48,754 nt of DNA. It comes from Deltaproteobacteria bacterium (GTDB lineage: Bacteria > Desulfobacterota > Desulfovibrionia > Desulfovibrionales > Desulfomicrobiaceae). This document shows, in pieces, positions 1 through 7,652 of this stretch. Every line of letters starts with the position of its first letter. Positions within the stretch are counted from its first letter, which is position 1. A program made the position numbers and the translations under genes. A model generated the notes under the pieces. That model saw only the letters and a list, made by a program, of their open reading frames with translations. It was not told where the DNA came from and ran no database searches. The stretch lies in assembly GCA_009929795.1 (NCBI GenBank), contig RZZR01000005.1, positions 1 to 48,754 on the forward strand, given 5' to 3'.

Positions 1-485
1 GCTTCCATCTTCAGGGCGTGGGACAGTTGGCTCTGCAGTGTGATGTATTCCGTGATGTCCTCGCCCAATAGGAGAAGGCTCCGGCCCTCGCCCTCTCCTC
101 CGGCCATGGGGTGGACTCCCAGTTTGAGATGGCCCTTGCGTCCGTCGATGCGGCTGAACTCCAGGCGCTCCAGGGCCACGCTTCGGCCATCTTGCCGGCA
201 GGCCGCGCAGGCACGGGCCACGGCGTCCCGGTCCCAGGGCAGGTCCTGGTCATGCAGGCACTTTCCCCAAAGTTGATCGCCCCCCACCCCGAGATGCTCC
301 CGGCAGGACCGGTTCCATTCCACCACCCGGTCTTCCTCGTCCAGGACCGCCAGCAGCAGGGGAATGGTCCGGATCAATCCGGCCAGATCGTCCTGAAGCC
401 GGGTCAGGGAGGCCTGGACCTCGGCCAGACGTCCCTCGGGGCTGACTCCGGTCTTCCCGGGGATTTTTGTCGCGTTTTTCGTCAC
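1..485 (-). CDS. PAS-domain sensor histidine kinase, N-terminal part (cut by window edge)
   Basis: Reading the minus strand gives 161 codons running off the left edge. A short coiled N-terminus leads into a PAS domain (residues about 30-145: LLLAVLDEEDRVVEWNRSC, then a GEDITEYI exit), followed by QSQLSHALKMEA, the linker that normally enters a HisKA domain. The kinase core itself lies outside the window, so 'kinase' is inferred from this linker. I chose the GTG at 485 because AGAAGG sits 8 bases upstream; a GTG at 494 is in frame but has the same purine run touching it, and an in-frame stop lies further upstream. There is no membrane segment in the visible part, suggesting a cytosolic sensor. 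It lies downstream of the chitinase-like gene on the same strand, with a perfect hairpin between them. Confidence 0.75.
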   Translation of the reverse strand, partial: MTKNATKIPGKTGVSPEGRLAEVQASLTRLQDDLAGLIRTIPLLLAVLDEEDRVVEWNRSCREHLGVGGDQLWGKCLHDQDLPWDRDAVARACAACRQDGRSVALERLEFSRIDGRKGHLKLGVHPMAGGEGEGRSLLLLGEDITEYITLQSQLSHALKME

Positions 486-544
486 GATGCCCACCTTCTC
501 ATGCTTGCGGTCAAGCTTTCACATCACAATGCAGGGACGTTTTC

Positions 545-568
545 TGGGGCGCGACGCATCGCGCCCCA
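545..568. repeat. Perfect GC-rich palindrome (REP-like hairpin)
   Basis: Ten-base arms (TGGGGCGCGA and TCGCGCCCCA) flank a CGCA loop, between the chitinase-like gene and the PAS kinase. No T-run follows on either strand, so a classic intrinsic terminator is unlikely. The GGGGCGCGA...TCGCGCCCC core resembles dispersed extragenic palindromes seen in many genomes. Only one copy was noticed in this window. Confidence 0.5.
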
Positions 569-588
569 CATTCATCGCACGCTTGAAG

Positions 589-1518
589 CTATTCAATGCA
601 ACCCACCAGAATATTTCTGTAATAGGTATTCCATTCATCAGTGTCCTGGGGATCACCCTGCGGCCGGGTCGGCAGTTCACCGCCCACGCCGAAATAGTCG
701 GCGAAATACTGGAAATGATCGGCCCGGTGCCGAATCTTTTTCCCATAGACGTTATCGAACGGAGGCAAGGGCTTGTTGCATTCGATGCCGCCGTTGACGA
801 TGTTGATGACCAAGCCGAAACCCTTGGCCCCGTACTTGACCATGACATCGTGACAGGTCTCGCCCGGAACGTTCGGGCTGCCCTTGTACAGGGTCCAGAA
901 CCAGAACCCCGAACCAAAGGCCATGGGCCCGTCCTTCAGAATCTTGTCCGGCTCGTCCAGCAGGGGCAGCATGTCGCCATCGTTCAAAAATTCGGAATAG
1001 GCCCCGTAATTGGCGTTCCAGCTCAGCTGAATGGGACCCCGTCCGAAAAAGCAGGTGTCCCCGGAAGGCTGATACGTGGGCTGATACTTGTTGCCCGAAT
1101 CGAAATAGCAATGATCGACCGAACCCCGGGCTCCGTCCTCTTCCTGAAAACACAAACCCCACTTGGCATAGCCGTCCGGAGCCGTGTCCCAGCCCCCGGT
1201 GGTTTCCTGGGCCCAGTTGGCCAGGATGGCCGCCAGTTCCAGCCTGTTGATGGTCTCGTTCCCGGAATTGAGGAAAACGGAAAACTCATGGCTCAAATCG
1301 AATCCGGCCATCATGTTGGCGTAGGAATACAGGTTTCGATCGGCCCCCGGGATGCTCGATGGCCTTTCGTTGGCGTGGGGGAACAAAGCTTTGAAGTCGG
1401 CCTGGGTTATGAATTTTTCCAGAATTTTATGATTTTGTGTCGGTGAATCGGAAAAACTGTCCCCCGTGCACCCGGCCAGGACAAAACTCAACAGACAACA
1501 TACAAAAACCCTTTTCAT
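589..1518 (-). CDS. GH19 chitinase-like lipoprotein
   Basis: A 309-residue protein with a lipoprotein signal peptide ending in the lipobox LAGC (Cys16), so it is probably anchored in a membrane facing the periplasm or outside. The body carries family 19 glycoside hydrolase hallmarks: WAQETTGGW around residue 92 (the Glu matches the general acid of the HETTGG motif), CFFGRGPIQLSWNANYG around residue 155, and NIVNGGIEC around residue 236. GH19 enzymes cleave beta-1,4 links in chitin and, for some bacterial members, peptidoglycan-like substrates. The ATG at 1518 has a purine-rich AGAGAG upstream. It stands alone, divergent from the FmdE-like gene. No chitin-binding or other carbohydrate module is visible, so whether the substrate is external chitin or cell wall cannot be told. 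Confidence 0.87.
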   Translation of the reverse strand: MKRVFVCCLLSFVLAGCTGDSFSDSPTQNHKILEKFITQADFKALFPHANERPSSIPGADRNLYSYANMMAGFDLSHEFSVFLNSGNETINRLELAAILANWAQETTGGWDTAPDGYAKWGLCFQEEDGARGSVDHCYFDSGNKYQPTYQPSGDTCFFGRGPIQLSWNANYGAYSEFLNDGDMLPLLDEPDKILKDGPMAFGSGFWFWTLYKGSPNVPGETCHDVMVKYGAKGFGLVINIVNGGIECNKPLPPFDNVYGKKIRHRADHFQYFADYFGVGGELPTRPQGDPQDTDEWNTYYRNILVGCIE

Positions 1519-1612
1519 CTGATTCTCTCTTCATTTTTTTACTTTCAATGTGTTCCAGCCAATACCTTCGCTTGGATTGACCCTCCTTTGTTGTATGGTT
1601 TGCTCTGTGTTT

Positions 1613-1650
1613 CAGTCATTGTTTTCGATTGAAAGGTCAACAACTGACTG
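1613..1650. promoter_or_regulatory. Imperfect inverted repeat in the 1519-1810 divergent gap
   Basis: CAGTCATTGTT (1613-1623) is mirrored by AACAACTGACTG (1639-1650) with one bulged C; a smaller TTTC/GAAA inversion is nested inside. It overlaps a possible promoter for the downstream plus-strand gene (TTGAAA at 1629, a 16-base spacer, then GATATT). It could be an operator or an RNA hairpin. Nothing else was recognised in this 292-base gap. Confidence 0.35.
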
Positions 1651-1810
1651 GATATTTCCCGTTCATCGCCCACCGTCCCGGGTTGTCGTGGATGAATCGA
1701 CGTCGCCATGGCCGCCAATCTTTACAACCCCGATACTCCGAGGCTATTCCCGACCCTCCGCCGGGCCGCCGGAACGGCCCATTCCAGCAACCCATGGAGG
1801 AACACGCCCC

Positions 1811-3457
1811 ATGCCCGAGACCCGCCTTGGCCGCTACACCGTCGACGAATATCTCAGCCTCATCGAGGACTTCCACGGCTTCCAGGCCCCGGGCCTGATC
1901 CTGGGCGGCTTCATGGTCCAGGCCGCCATGGAACGCATCCCCCCCAGGACCCTGTCCGACGCCGTGTCCGAAACGGCCTGGTGCCTGCCCGACGCCATCC
2001 AGCTCTTGACCCCCTGCACCGTGGGCAACGGCTGGCTGAAGATCGTCCAGCACGGGGTCTACGCCCTGGCCCTGTACGACAAATACACCGGCCACGGAAT
2101 CCGGGTATTCCTGGACGCCACCAAACTCGACTCCCGGCCCCTGATCAAGGAATGGTTCCTCAAACTCAAGCCCAAGCAGGAGCAGGATTCTCCGGGAATC
2201 CGCCACGAGATTCTCCAGGCCGGGGCCGACATCTGTTCCTTCGAGACCGTCCAGGCCGGACCGCGCCTTTTGGACAAGCGGAGCAAGGGCCGCCTCGGGG
2301 CCTGTCCCCTGTGCGGCGAGATCTACCCCCTCCAGTACGGCGAACTCTGCCGGGCCTGTCAGGGCGATTCTCCATACATCTCGAGATCCGGCAGCCTGTC
2401 CAAGCCTCCGGCCTTCAAGGCCTATGTCCCGCCGGCCATGCTTGTGGAGGAGGCCCTGGGCCGGGCCGCCCTGCACGACATGACCCGCATCGAACCCGGC
2501 CGAAGCAAGGGTCCAGAATTTTTGGCCGGAGAAACCATCACCGCCGGGGATGTCTGCCGCCTGCACCGTATGGGAAAGGCCCGAATTTTTGTCCAGGACG
2601 AAACCGAACCCGGAACCGACTGGATTCACGAAAACCAGGCCGCCGAGGCCTTTGCCAAGGCCATGGCCGGGCCTGGCGTCGTTCCCCAGGGCCCGCCCAG
2701 GGAGGGCAAGGTCAACCTGGCAGCCGACCGGGACGGCCTTCTGGTCGTGGACCGGGACGTGTTGACCCGCTTCAATCTCGTTCCCCAGGTCATGTGCGCC
2801 ACCCGCCACACCTGCCGTCCGGTCCGGTCCGGAACCAGGGTGGCCGGCACCAGGGCCATCCCCCTCTACCTCCACGCCTCTCTCTTTCGCACGGCCCTGT
2901 CCGTTTTGGATGAAGGTCCCCTGGTCAAGGTCGAACCCATAAGACCACTGACCACCGGCATTTTGGTCACCGGCACCGAGATCTTCAACGGCCTGGTGGA
3001 GGACAAGTTCGCCCCCATAATCCGGGGCAAGGTCTCCCAGTACGGTTGCCCGGTGTTGGACCCGATCATCGCTCCGGACCAGGCCCGGGCCGTGCGCGAC
3101 GGAGCCAGGGCCCTGCTTGAGGCCGGGGCCGAACTGTTGATCACCACGGCCGGCCTGTCCGTGGACCCCGACGACGTCACCCGCCAGGGCCTGGTCGAGG
3201 CCGGGGCCACTGACCTCGTCTACGGGGCCCCGATTCTGCCCGGCGCCATGACCTTGCTGGCCCGCATCGACCGGGTTCCGGTCATCGGCGTTCCGGCCTG
3301 CGCCCTGTTCTTCAAGACCACCAGCTTGGATCTTCTCCTCCCCAGAATTTTGGCCGATGTGGCCGTGACCAGGGCCGATCTGGCCGATCTGGCCGAAGGC
3401 GGGCTCTGCCACGAATGCAAGATCTGCACCTTCCCCAAGTGCGGATTCGGCCGATAG
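1811..3457 (+). CDS. FmdE-like / MoeA-like molybdopterin-binding fusion protein
   Basis: A 548-residue cytosolic protein in three parts. Residues 1-150 are an FmdE-type domain (FHGFQAPGLILGG, then ETAWCLPDAIQ and TPCTVGNGWL). Residues 160-185 form a zinc ribbon with two C-x2-C pairs (CPLCGE, CRACQG). Residues about 230-520 resemble MoeA: a domain with LAGETITAGDVCRL, then a MoaB/Mog-type fold with ILVTGTEIFNGLVEDK and TTAGLSVDPDD. The C-terminus is Cys-rich (CHECKICTFPKC). FmdE is a formylmethanofuran dehydrogenase-associated protein; MoeA folds bind molybdopterin, so a role in Mo/W cofactor handling is inferred. The usual FmdE metal motif FHGHxCPG is altered here (His and Cys replaced by Phe and Ala). 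ATG 1811 is chosen for GGAGG 10 bases upstream; longer in-frame forms lack such a site. Confidence 0.8.
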   Translation: MPETRLGRYTVDEYLSLIEDFHGFQAPGLILGGFMVQAAMERIPPRTLSDAVSETAWCLPDAIQLLTPCTVGNGWLKIVQHGVYALALYDKYTGHGIRVFLDATKLDSRPLIKEWFLKLKPKQEQDSPGIRHEILQAGADICSFETVQAGPRLLDKRSKGRLGACPLCGEIYPLQYGELCRACQGDSPYISRSGSLSKPPAFKAYVPPAMLVEEALGRAALHDMTRIEPGRSKGPEFLAGETITAGDVCRLHRMGKARIFVQDETEPGTDWIHENQAAEAFAKAMAGPGVVPQGPPREGKVNLAADRDGLLVVDRDVLTRFNLVPQVMCATRHTCRPVRSGTRVAGTRAIPLYLHASLFRTALSVLDEGPLVKVEPIRPLTTGILVTGTEIFNGLVEDKFAPIIRGKVSQYGCPVLDPIIAPDQARAVRDGARALLEAGAELLITTAGLSVDPDDVTRQGLVEAGATDLVYGAPILPGAMTLLARIDRVPVIGVPACALFFKTTSLDLLLPRILADVAVTRADLADLAEGGLCHECKICTFPKCGFGR

Positions 3458-3468
3458 GCGGAACGAAC

Positions 3469-5208
3469 TCACGAAAGCCCCGTCAATTCATCGTCGGCCA
3501 GGGGCAGGGTCAGGATGAAGGTCGTGCCCCGGCCGAAAATAGACTCGCAGCGAATCTCGCCCCCATGGGTGTGAAAGACCATCTGGGCCAGGGCCAACCC
3601 CTGACCCGTGCCCCGGCCCACGTCCTTGGTCGTGAAGAATGGATCGAAGATTCTTGACAGGACCTCTTCGGGGATCCCCGGCCCAGTGTCCGAGATCCGC
3701 ATCTCGACCATGTCCGCGATGGGACGGGCACTGATCGCAATCTCGCCGGAACGACCTGTGTCCTCCACGGCCTGGATGGCGTTGACCAGGATATTCAGGA
3801 CGGCTTGGCTGATCTCCCCCGGGGAGCAGAAGACCTTCGGCAGATCCTGGACGATGTCCAGCCGAACCTCGGCCTTTCCCCGCCACTGGGACTCGGTCAG
3901 GATCACCAGATCCCGAAGGATGGTCCCAGGATCGATTTCCTCCCGCTGTCCCGGCACGTTGGGCACCAGTTTCTTCATGGCTGAGATGATATGGCTGACC
4001 TTGGCCAGCCCGACCCGGATGTCGGCCAGGGCCTCGGGAACCTCGGCCAGTGCCCGTTGGACCTCCTCCGCATCGACCTTTTCGGCCGTGCCCTCCATTC
4101 CGGCGCATTGAGTGGCCAGGGCCTTGAAGGCCGAATCCAAGTAGTCGATGTTCGCGGTCACGTACTGAATAGGCGTGTTCAGTTCGTGGGCCACGCCCCC
4201 GGCCAACTGCCCCACGCTCTCCAATTTGCGGACCGTCATCATTTTCCGCTCGTTGTCACGCAATCGATCCATGGCCCGGGCGTTTCGCAGGGACATGGCC
4301 GCGAAATCCCCGAACAGACCAGCCAAACGGGCGTCGTTTTCGGTGAAGTTTCCCGGCTTGTTGGCCAGGCCCATGATCCCGACCACCTGTCCCTCCACGT
4401 TCAAAGGGGCGAAAAGCACGTTCCGCATGGCCACATGACCCTTGGACATGAACTCCATCCATGGGCTGTGCATGAAGTCGTTTTCAAAGACCACCCGGCC
4501 CGTGGCGTAGGCCTCGGCCCGCAGCCCCCTGATGGGCATGGGCAGGGACGGGTCCACCGTGCATGGGGCCTTGCCCGAATCGAGAAAGAGCACCTCGTTC
4601 TCGTGGCCGTCCGGTGAGAGCAGGGCCACATACCCGGCCCGGGCCCCGGTCACGGACTTGCAGGCGTCGAACACGGCCCGGGCGCTGTCCGTGAAGTCGG
4701 CGGTCCGGAGCACGCTTCTGGAGGCTTGGAGCAGAGCCTCCATCTCCAGATTTCTTCGAGTTGCCTCGTCGAGTTGCTTCCTGGATTTCAGGGCTTCGTT
4801 GTGCAGGTCCGCCAGAGCCTTGAGCTTGGCCGTGAATATTTTGAGGTCCACGGGTTTACGCAGGTAGTCCACCGCTCCTTTATCGTAGCCCTGGAACCGG
4901 TCGGAGTCCGAAAGTCTGAACGCGGTGACGAAGATGAGCGGCGTATTCTCGTTCAACCCTTCGGCCCGAATGCAGGACGCGGTCTCGAATCCGTCCATTC
5001 CCGGCATGTTCACGTCCAGGACCATGGTCGCGTATTCGTTCCGTCGGGCCAATTCGATGGCCTCGGGCCCGTTCGTGGCCTGATCGATTTCGATCTTCGG
5101 AATTCTTTTGATGGCTCCCTCCAGAACCAGCAGGCTGACCGGATCGTCGTCCACCAGGAGCACCCGGCAGGGTGCCTCGACCGTGCTTCCGCCGCTAATG
5201 GTCATCAT
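3469..5208 (-). CDS. Receiver-GAF-histidine kinase
   Basis: A 579-residue soluble kinase, last gene of the signalling operon. Order: receiver domain (residues 15-135, phospho-acceptor Asp65 in VLDVNMPGMDG), coiled linker, GAF domain (about 170-320), HisKA with ESVGQLAGGVAHELNTP, and HATPase with NAIQAV, DTGPGIP and GTGQGLAL. The start is the first of two adjacent ATGs, 5 bases after GGGAGG; it overlaps the previous gene by 14 bases, implying translational coupling. An N-terminal receiver on a kinase suggests that it is itself controlled by phosphotransfer from another kinase, likely the ones encoded just upstream. No DNA-binding output domain exists in this operon, so the final target is unknown. 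It ends 11 bases from the convergent FmdE-like gene. Confidence 0.9.
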   Translation of the reverse strand: MMTISGGSTVEAPCRVLLVDDDPVSLLVLEGAIKRIPKIEIDQATNGPEAIELARRNEYATMVLDVNMPGMDGFETASCIRAEGLNENTPLIFVTAFRLSDSDRFQGYDKGAVDYLRKPVDLKIFTAKLKALADLHNEALKSRKQLDEATRRNLEMEALLQASRSVLRTADFTDSARAVFDACKSVTGARAGYVALLSPDGHENEVLFLDSGKAPCTVDPSLPMPIRGLRAEAYATGRVVFENDFMHSPWMEFMSKGHVAMRNVLFAPLNVEGQVVGIMGLANKPGNFTENDARLAGLFGDFAAMSLRNARAMDRLRDNERKMMTVRKLESVGQLAGGVAHELNTPIQYVTANIDYLDSAFKALATQCAGMEGTAEKVDAEEVQRALAEVPEALADIRVGLAKVSHIISAMKKLVPNVPGQREEIDPGTILRDLVILTESQWRGKAEVRLDIVQDLPKVFCSPGEISQAVLNILVNAIQAVEDTGRSGEIAISARPIADMVEMRISDTGPGIPEEVLSRIFDPFFTTKDVGRGTGQGLALAQMVFHTHGGEIRCESIFGRGTTFILTLPLADDELTGLS

Positions 5209-7204
5209 GTCCGCCTCCCATGGGCATCCGTATCCGAAAGGTCGTGCCCTTGCCCACCGTTGAATCGAAATCAATGGTCCCGCCGTGCTTGGTCACGGCC
5301 GCGTAGGTGATGGCTAAACCCTGGCCCGTGCCCCGGCCCACCTCCTTGGTGGTGAAAAAGGGATCGAAAACCCGGTCGGCATCCCAGTCGGGAATTCCGC
5401 ATCCCGTGTCCGTGATCGTGATCTCCACCATCTCCCCGACCAGAGCGGTCCGGATGGTGATCAGGCCCTTTGCCCCAGTATTCGCAACCACTTCCCCGAT
5501 GGCCTGGGCCGCGTTGACCACCACGTTCAACAAGGCCTGGTTCAGGTCGCCGGGTATGCAGAGGATGGGGGGCAAATGAGGGGCCAGGTCCGTCTTCAGG
5601 TCGGCCACGTATTTCCACTCGTTTCGAGCAATGGTCGCCGTGGTCTGCACGGCCTCGTTCACATCGACCATCCGGAGTGCGTCCAGATCCGGATGGGAAA
5701 ACCGCTTCATGGCTTGGACGATGGTCCGGATCCGGTCCACGCCTTCCAGGGATTCATCCAGGGATTTCCGGGCCTCAGCCATCAATGGCCGAAGCTCGGC
5801 CAAGTCATCTCGGACCTCCGAGCCCTCAGTTTCGATCCCGGAATCCAGGGCAGCCTCGACGCGTTCCAGAACCATGCGCAAAAAGTCGAGGTTCCCCCCG
5901 ATGTACTGGACCGGGGTGTTGATCTCATGGGCGATGCCCGAGGCCAGCTGACCCACGCTCTCCAGCTTCTGGGCCACGGCCAGTTGCCGCTCGAGATTTT
6001 TCCGATCCGAGATGTCGAAAAGGATGGCCACCCGGTGCGGCCGACCGTCGATGGTCACCGGCACGACGCTCTTGCTGATCGACAAAACCCGGCCGTCGGG
6101 CCGCTCCAGCCGGAACTCGGCGTGGAGGGTCTTGCGGCCCAGGGCCGGACACGCGCCGTCCTCGGCCTTGCGCTTTTCCACGCATATGAAATCCTGGCAT
6201 CTGCGCCCGACCAGGGCCGCCTCGTCCAGACCGAGAAGCCCGGCCCCCACCGCATTGACCTCCACGATCCGGTGGTCGGCCATGTCGATGACGAACACCC
6301 CGGCCTCGATCCCGGACAGGATGCTCTGCAAAAGATCCTTCTGCTCCCGAACCCGTTCCTGAGCCTTGGCCCGCTCGCTGACATCCAGAACCAGAATGTA
6401 AGCCCCCCTGACCCGGCCATCGCCGTCCACATCGGGACGATAGCGGGCCTCGAACCACAGAATGCCCTTGCCCGGCGGGTCGACCCGACCCTCAAAGTCG
6501 ACAGGCTCTCCGGCCAGGGCCCTGGTCAGAGGCTTTCGGATCAAAGCCCACATCTCCGGGCCGACCACCTCGGCCACGGTCAGGCCCAGGATCTTGTCCT
6601 CATCCAGCCTGTGAAATCGTTGATAGCCTTCGTTGACGAACCTGTAGCGGAAATCCGCATCCACATAGGCCACCAGGGCCGGAAGATTGTCCGTGACCGT
6701 CCGGAGAAAGGCCCGGCTGACCCGAAGTTCGCGATTGGCCTCGGCCAAGTCGCTGGTCCGCTCCTTGACCAGGGTATTGAGCTTGTCCCGCTCCCGCAGA
6801 ATCCGGACCTGAGCCGCCTTTCGTTCCACGGCGTAGCGTACGGCCCGGACCGACAAGGGACCCGACATCTGGTCCTTGATCAGATAGTCTTGAGCCCCGG
6901 CGCGCACGGCCTGAATCCCGGCCTCCTTGCGGTCCAGAACCGTGACCACGATCACCGGCAGATCCGGAAAAGTGGCCGTGAACCGCTCAAAGGTTTCCAG
7001 ACCCTGGCTGTCGGGCAGATTGAGATCCAGGAGCACGGCGTCGACCCGACCCTGCCCGACCCGTTTCAGGCCCTGCTCCAAGGTCCCGACACTGTCCAGG
7101 GCTGGGCTCCGGCCGCCGTTCTCCTCGGCCAGATAGGCCCGCAACAGCTCCACGTCATCTGGATTGTCTTCAATGTACAGGATTCGCAGTTCGTCGTCCT
7201 TCAT
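5195..7204 (-). CDS. Receiver-PAS-PAS-histidine kinase
   Basis: A 669-residue soluble kinase. Residues 5-125 are a receiver (IEDNPDDVELL; Asp60 in VLLDLNLPDSQG). After a coiled segment come PAS 1 (about 170-285) and PAS 2 (about 295-410, with a CEKRKAEDGACPA stretch bearing two Cys), then HisKA (ESVGQLASGIAHEINTPVQY) and HATPase (NAAQAI, DTGCGIPD, GTGQGLAI). The H-box is closely similar to that of the next gene, so the two kinases look like paralogues that differ mainly in sensor domain. The ATG at 7204 follows GAGGGAG. It starts 10 bases after the stop of the single-domain receiver and overlaps the next gene by 14 bases. Confidence 0.92.
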   Translation of the reverse strand: MKDDELRILYIEDNPDDVELLRAYLAEENGGRSPALDSVGTLEQGLKRVGQGRVDAVLLDLNLPDSQGLETFERFTATFPDLPVIVVTVLDRKEAGIQAVRAGAQDYLIKDQMSGPLSVRAVRYAVERKAAQVRILRERDKLNTLVKERTSDLAEANRELRVSRAFLRTVTDNLPALVAYVDADFRYRFVNEGYQRFHRLDEDKILGLTVAEVVGPEMWALIRKPLTRALAGEPVDFEGRVDPPGKGILWFEARYRPDVDGDGRVRGAYILVLDVSERAKAQERVREQKDLLQSILSGIEAGVFVIDMADHRIVEVNAVGAGLLGLDEAALVGRRCQDFICVEKRKAEDGACPALGRKTLHAEFRLERPDGRVLSISKSVVPVTIDGRPHRVAILFDISDRKNLERQLAVAQKLESVGQLASGIAHEINTPVQYIGGNLDFLRMVLERVEAALDSGIETEGSEVRDDLAELRPLMAEARKSLDESLEGVDRIRTIVQAMKRFSHPDLDALRMVDVNEAVQTTATIARNEWKYVADLKTDLAPHLPPILCIPGDLNQALLNVVVNAAQAIGEVVANTGAKGLITIRTALVGEMVEITITDTGCGIPDWDADRVFDPFFTTKEVGRGTGQGLAITYAAVTKHGGTIDFDSTVGKGTTFRIRMPMGGGHDDH

Positions 7205-7214
7205 GCTCGCTCCC

Positions 7215-7652
7215 TCACGCTCTGGGAAGTTTGACCACTGTGAACCAGAAATCCTCGATAGACCGGACCACCTTCATGAACTGATCGAAATCCACGGGCT
7301 TGGTCACGTAGCAGTTCACATGGCAATCATAGGCCCGCTCAATGTCGTCCTCGTTGTCCGAGGTGGTCAAAACGACCACCGGGATGGTCCTGAGCACCGG
7401 GTCGGCCTTGATCTCCCGCAGAACCTCGTGCCCGTCCTTGCGCGGCAGGTTCAGGTCCAGGAGGATGATGTCCGGCCTGGGGGACTCGGTAAAAGGCCCC
7501 TGCCGACGCAGGAACAGGAAAGCCTCCTCCCCGTCCTGAACCACATGCAAAACGCTGTGGACCTTGGCGTCCTTCAATGCCTCCCTGGTCAGCAGAACAT
7601 CGTCGGGGTTGTCCTCGACCATGAGGATTTCCACGGCCTTCAATCTATTCAT
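7215..7652 (-). CDS. Single-domain response regulator (Rcp1-like)
   Basis: A 145-residue stand-alone receiver: [15 protein letters not shown] at the N-terminus, phospho-acceptor Asp66 in [14 protein letters not shown], the conserved [10 protein letters not shown] and the Lys of YVTKPVD. This is the Rcp1 subtype, which usually pairs with phytochrome-type kinases of the SHDLQEPLR class, exactly the class encoded immediately upstream. The start ATG at 7652 overlaps the kinase stop by 8 bases and has GAAGG 8 bases upstream. It has no output domain, so it probably passes phosphate on or acts by protein contact. Confidence 0.93.
   Translation of the reverse strand: MNRLKAVEILMVEDNPDDVLLTREALKDAKVHSVLHVVQDGEEAFLFLRRQGPFTESPRPDIILLDLNLPRKDGHEVLREIKADPVLRTIPVVVLTTSDNEDDIERAYDCHVNCYVTKPVDFDQFMKVVRSIEDFWFTVVKLPRA

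Noticed and set aside
1637-3472. 611-codon minus-strand frame opposite the FmdE/MoeA fusion
   Set aside because: Gly/Gln-rich antisense shadow of a well-supported gene.
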